Shown here: positions 60,938 to 64,000 of the stretch, one piece after another
How positions within the stretch are numbered: position 1 is the stretch's first letter
Layout of the letters: each line of letters opens with the position of its first letter
NCBI RefSeq assembly: GCF_015910445.1
Contig: NZ_CP048882.1
Coordinates: 2,542,001-2,606,000 of the forward strand
Source: Streptomyces bathyalis
GTDB taxonomy: Bacteria > Actinomycetota > Actinomycetes > Streptomycetales > Streptomycetaceae
Direction: 5' to 3'
DNA length: 64,000 nt
Program-made: the position numbers and the translations under genes
The notes under the pieces: generated by a model
Databases searched by the model: none
What the model saw: the letters and a program-made list of their open reading frames with translations, nothing else
What the model was told of the DNA's origin: nothing

Positions 60938-61429
60938 CTACGGTGCCGAGGGCTCCGGATGCGGACCGGCCGACGAGGGCGGCGAGTTGTCCGGGGAGGT
61001 CTCCTCGGTCCCTTCCGCGGCCGTCTCCTCGACGCCGTAGGACAGCAGGGACCAGACGATCAGCCCCAGCACCACCATCATGAACAGGAACGCGACCCAG
61101 CCGACCAGCCCCACGGACGCCGCGCCCAGGAATCCGTGCACCACCGCGGCGCTGATGAGCACGATGCGCAGCAGCCCCACGGGCGCCCTGTCGCGGATCG
61201 CCGTACGGGCCAACACCAGCGCGCACAGCAGCAGATAGGCACCGAAGAGCGCGCCCGCGACCACGGCGGACAGTGACATCGAGCGTGGTTCGAGCCCCGC
61301 CATGGACATCTGCTGCTCGTCCACGACCATGCCGAGAAATATGTTCAGCAGAACGATGCCGACCGCCTCGACCACCAGTATCAGCGCCGCGGCCGCGGCC
61401 ACCGATCGTCGGAGCCCCACCTCGCCCAC
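60938..61429 (-). CDS. Four-helix integral membrane protein
   Basis: This 163-residue protein has four hydrophobic helices (AAAALILVVEAVGIVLLNIF, VVAGALFGAYLLLCALVLAR, IVLISAAVVHGFLGAASVGL and AFLFMMVVLGLIVWSLLSYG) and an acidic Pro/Ser-rich tail. I recognise no family beyond conserved streptomycete membrane proteins. It diverges from the accA2 gene and is convergent with maf. No function is proposed. Confidence 0.8.
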   Translation of the reverse strand: MGEVGLRRSVAAAAALILVVEAVGIVLLNIFLGMVVDEQQMSMAGLEPRSMSLSAVVAGALFGAYLLLCALVLARTAIRDRAPVGLLRIVLISAAVVHGFLGAASVGLVGWVAFLFMMVVLGLIVWSLLSYGVEETAAEGTEETSPDNSPPSSAGPHPEPSAP

Positions 61430-61832
61430 CTACTTCCGCTTTTCATCGGCCATGGCCCGATGTTCTTCGTTACCTGGAGTACGCCACCAGGGCACCGTGA
61501 ACGCTACTTACGGGTATCACGGCGGGCAAGAGGCCCGGCGCGAAGCAAAGTTTCCCTCCGCGATTCATAGGAACCCCACAAAGACGAGGCCCTCGTTCAC
61601 CGGGGGCCTCGCGGAGACCTTGACCACATCAGAAGATCCCCGAGCTTCACCGGAAACCCGGCGTACCTTGGGATGACGGGAAACACCGAGGGCGGTGACG
61701 GCCGCACGTCACAGTCCGTGTGGGAAAGCTCACGCCTGTGGGCGACTCGGCCAGTGGTGTGGTCAGTACCTAAACTCGCACCACTCACCACATCAAATCC
61801 ACTTGCGGCGCAGCGCCAAGTAGGGAGTCATC
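61430..61832 (+). promoter_or_regulatory. Divergent intergenic region and leader before accA2
   Basis: This 403-base region holds a hairpin CGAGGCCC (61585-61592) with GGGCCTCG (61604-61611), 220 bases before accA2, which may end a short upstream transcript or act as an attenuator. Nearer to accA2, TAAACT at 61771-61776 is a possible -10 box. I see no gene. Confidence 0.4.
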
Positions 61833-63605
61833 GTGCGCAAGGTGCTCATCGCCAACCGCGGCGAAATCGCTGTTCGTGTCGCCCGTGCCTGCCGGGACGC
61901 GGGGATCGCCAGCGTCGCCGTCTATGCCGAGCCGGACCGGGACGCGTTGCACGTCCGGGTTGCCGACGAGGCGTTCGCACTGGGCGGTGACACTCCGGCT
62001 GCCAGCTACCTGGACATGGACAAGGTCCTGAAGGCCGCGGCCGATTCGGGTGCCGACGCGGTGCACCCCGGCTACGGATTCCTCTCCGAGAACGCCGACT
62101 TCGCACAGGCCGTGCTCGACGCGAACCTGACCTGGATCGGCCCGCCGCCGGACGCGATCCGCTCCCTCGGCGACAAGGTCGCAGCGAGGCACATCGCGGA
62201 ACGTGCCGGTGCGCCGCTGGTCGCCGGCACGAAGGACCCCGTCTCGGGTGCGGCGGAGGTCGTGGCCTTCGCCGAGGAGAACGGGCTGCCCATCGCCATC
62301 AAGGCGGCGTTCGGCGGCGGCGGCCGCGGCCTGAAGGTCGCGCGCTCCCTGGACGAGGTCGAGGAGCTCTACGAGTCGGCGGTGCGCGAGGCGGTGGCCG
62401 CGTTCGGACGCGGCGAGTGCTTCGTCGAGCGCTATCTGGACCGTCCGCGGCACGTGGAGACGCAGTGCCTGGCCGACAAGCACGGCAACGTCGTGGTGGT
62501 CTCCACGCGTGACTGCTCTCTGCAGCGGCGCCACCAGAAGCTGGTCGAGGAGGCGCCCGCGCCCTTCCTCACCGACCAGCAGAACGCGGAGCTGTACCGC
62601 GCGTCGAAGGCCATCCTGAAGGAGGCGGGCTACTCCGGCGCCGGCACCTGTGAGTTCCTCGTCGGCCAGGACGGCACGATCTCCTTCCTCGAGGTCAACA
62701 CCCGTCTGCAGGTGGAGCACCCGGTGACCGAGGAGGTCACCGGCATCGACCTGGTGCGCGAGATGTTCCGCATCGCCGACGGCGAGACGCTGGACTACCA
62801 CGACCCGCAACTGCGCGGTCACTCCTTCGAGTTCCGCATCAACGGCGAGGACCCGGGCCGCAACTTCCTTCCCGCGCCCGGCACCGTGACCACCTTCGAT
62901 GCGCCCGGCGGCCCCGGCGTGCGGCTGGACGCGGGTGTCGAGTCCGGCAGCGTCATCGGCCCGGCCTGGGACTCGCTGCTGGCCAAGCTCATCGTCACCG
63001 GAGCCACGCGGCAGCAGGCCCTTGAGCGGGCCGCACGCGCGCTGGAGGAGTTCACCGTCGAGGGCATGGCCACCGCGCTGCCCTTCCACCGCGTCGTGGT
63101 GCGGGACCCGGCCTTCGCGCCGGAGGTCAACGGCCGCTCGGGCACCCCCTTCGACGTCCACACCCGGTGGATCGAGACGGAGTTCGTCAACGAGATCAAG
63201 CCGTTCACCGCTCCGGGCACGGACGCCGAGGAGGACGAGGGCACCCGCGAGACCGTCGTCGTCGAGGTCGGCGGCAAGCGGCTGGAGGTCTCACTGCCCT
63301 CCTCGCTGGGCGTGACGGCGGCACCGGCCGGCGGCGGCAGCAAGAAGCCCAAGCGCAAGGCGTCCAAGAAGGCCGGCAGCGCCGCCTCCGGTGACGCGCT
63401 CGCCTCCCCGATGCAGGGCACGATCGTCAAGGTCGCGGTGGAGGAGGGACAGCACGTCGAGGAAGGCGAACTCGTCGTCGTGCTGGAGGCGATGAAGATG
63501 GAACAGCCCCTCAACGCGCACCGCTCCGGCACCATCAAGGACCTGCACGCGGAGATCGGCGGCTCGCTCTCGGCGGGCACCGTCATCTGCGAGATCAAGG
63601 ACTGA
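61833..63605 (+). CDS. accA2: Acyl-CoA carboxylase alpha subunit (biotin carboxylase and BCCP)
   Basis: This 590-residue subunit carboxylates its own biotin with ATP and bicarbonate and passes CO2 to PccB-type beta subunits. The biotin carboxylase domain includes [20 protein letters not shown], the ATP loop [31 protein letters not shown] and [13 protein letters not shown]. The BCCP domain at the C-terminus has [18 protein letters not shown] with the biotinyl lysine. A Lys/Ala linker ([12 protein letters not shown]) joins them. The GTG start follows GGGAG by five bases. Together with birA, pccB and pccE it forms a near-complete carboxylase locus. Confidence 0.97.
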   Translation: MRKVLIANRGEIAVRVARACRDAGIASVAVYAEPDRDALHVRVADEAFALGGDTPAASYLDMDKVLKAAADSGADAVHPGYGFLSENADFAQAVLDANLTWIGPPPDAIRSLGDKVAARHIAERAGAPLVAGTKDPVSGAAEVVAFAEENGLPIAIKAAFGGGGRGLKVARSLDEVEELYESAVREAVAAFGRGECFVERYLDRPRHVETQCLADKHGNVVVVSTRDCSLQRRHQKLVEEAPAPFLTDQQNAELYRASKAILKEAGYSGAGTCEFLVGQDGTISFLEVNTRLQVEHPVTEEVTGIDLVREMFRIADGETLDYHDPQLRGHSFEFRINGEDPGRNFLPAPGTVTTFDAPGGPGVRLDAGVESGSVIGPAWDSLLAKLIVTGATRQQALERAARALEEFTVEGMATALPFHRVVVRDPAFAPEVNGRSGTPFDVHTRWIETEFVNEIKPFTAPGTDAEEDEGTRETVVVEVGGKRLEVSLPSSLGVTAAPAGGGSKKPKRKASKKAGSAASGDALASPMQGTIVKVAVEEGQHVEEGELVVVLEAMKMEQPLNAHRSGTIKDLHAEIGGSLSAGTVICEIKD

Positions 63606-63643
63606 AGGGCAGAGGCCGCGGACCGTACGGCTGAGCGTCGTAC

Positions 63644-63720
63644 GGGCTCAGCACCGGGCCCGTGCTGAGCCCGAACGGATGCGCCCGCCGTCCCTGTTGA
63701 GGGACGGCGGGCGCATCCGT
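63644..63720. terminator. Tandem hairpin terminators after accA2
   Basis: GGGCTCAGCAC pairs with GTGCTGAGCCC (11 bp). Three bases later ACGGATGCGCCCGCCGTCCC pairs with GGGACGGCGGGCGCATCCGT (20 bp). The pair lies between convergent genes and can stop both. Confidence 0.9.
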
Positions 63721-63733
63721 GTCCAGGAGCCCC

Positions 63734-64000
63734 TCAGCGCCGCCTGGGGGCCAGGTCCGCCACCCGGTTCCCGACGGGCGACTGCTCGGGCAGCGCGGGC
63801 GCACTGCGCAGCTGCGACGGCTGGGAACCGCCGCCGCCCGGCGGGATGTTGCGCCGCTGGCCCGGCATCGGCACGTCCCGGCGACCCTGCCCCTTCTCGC
63901 CCCCGGAGCCGCGTCCGCCCGAGCCCTGCACGGGGCCCGGCGCCTCGGCGGCACCTGCCGGGGTCATGCCGGCGACGGTGATCTGCACGCCCTGGTCGGC
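63734..64000 (-). CDS. C-terminal part of an unidentified protein (cut by window)
   Basis: The leftward frame is open from the window edge to a stop at 63734, giving 88 residues. The start begins ITVAGMTPAGAAEAPGP and the rest is Gly/Pro/Arg-rich and disordered (NIPPGGGGSQPSQLRSAP). The upstream catalytic or binding part lies outside the window, so no function can be given. The hairpins at 63644-63720 follow it immediately. Confidence 0.6.
   Translation of the reverse strand, partial: ADQGVQITVAGMTPAGAAEAPGPVQGSGGRGSGGEKGQGRRDVPMPGQRRNIPPGGGGSQPSQLRSAPALPEQSPVGNRVADLAPRRR

Noticed and set aside
1..64000. CRISPR arrays, intact insertion sequences, integrases and origins
   Set aside because: None seen. 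The repeats found are short palindromic elements and a 23-bp tandem repeat without spacers.

Overview
The window is high-GC DNA with actinomycete codon bias, frequent GTG/TTG starts, mycothiol biology (mca), a propionyl-CoA carboxylase operon with an epsilon subunit, a clpP3-clpP4-popR locus, a class III adenylate cyclase and a GGDEF protein. The gene order (pckG ... greA, DUF4307, mca, msrA ... hutH, GGDEF, enoyl-CoA hydratase, cya, birA, pccB, pccE, maf, accA2) is the one I remember for the core chromosome of Streptomyces. I therefore read it as a Streptomyces or a close streptomycete. Core housekeeping blocks are interrupted by accessory modules.

1-6.8 kb: a divergent catabolic module. The leftward operon is kdgK-like kinase, IclR regulator, RidA-like deaminase and GntP permease. 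The rightward operon is a DSD1-type PLP ammonia-lyase and a D-aminoacylase. A pair of overlapping palindromes lies between them. The set fits import of an N-acylated sugar amino acid such as N-acetyl-D-glucosaminate, deacylation, deamination to 2-keto-3-deoxygluconate and phosphorylation; this is inference. 6.9-27.3 kb: mostly core. It holds a hemolysin III protein, PEP carboxykinase (with an unusual in-frame repeat), an AlaA aminotransferase, an MFS exporter with TetR, a DUF255 thioredoxin-like protein, a cystathionine gamma-synthase/lyase, an ECF-like sigma factor with a small membrane partner, MarR, threonine dehydratase, a DrrAB-type ABC exporter, greA, mca and msrA.

27.3-48 kb: accessory region. 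It contains a GntR/membrane pair with an operator over its own start codon, DUF4037, DUF1622 and Ppx/GppA proteins. A decaying island follows (VOC remnant, intact orphan ATP-grasp ligase, wrecked ABC transporter). Next come an IclR / DASS transporter / MmgE-PrpD / half-PrpD module, clpP3-clpP4-popR, a MerR gene with a textbook 19-bp-spacer promoter coupled to a membrane protein, and an MFS gene with palindromic operators.

48-64 kb: core again. It holds an L,D-transpeptidase lipoprotein, hutH, a GAF-GGDEF protein, enoyl-CoA hydratase, adenylate cyclase, biotin ligase (birA), and the biotin-dependent propionyl/acyl-CoA carboxylase genes pccB, pccE and accA2. BirA biotinylates AccA2, which works with PccB/PccE to make methylmalonyl-CoA. 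Strong hairpin terminators separate most convergent pairs. I see no CRISPR array, rRNA gene, complete tRNA or intact transposase. The first and last genes are cut by the window edges.
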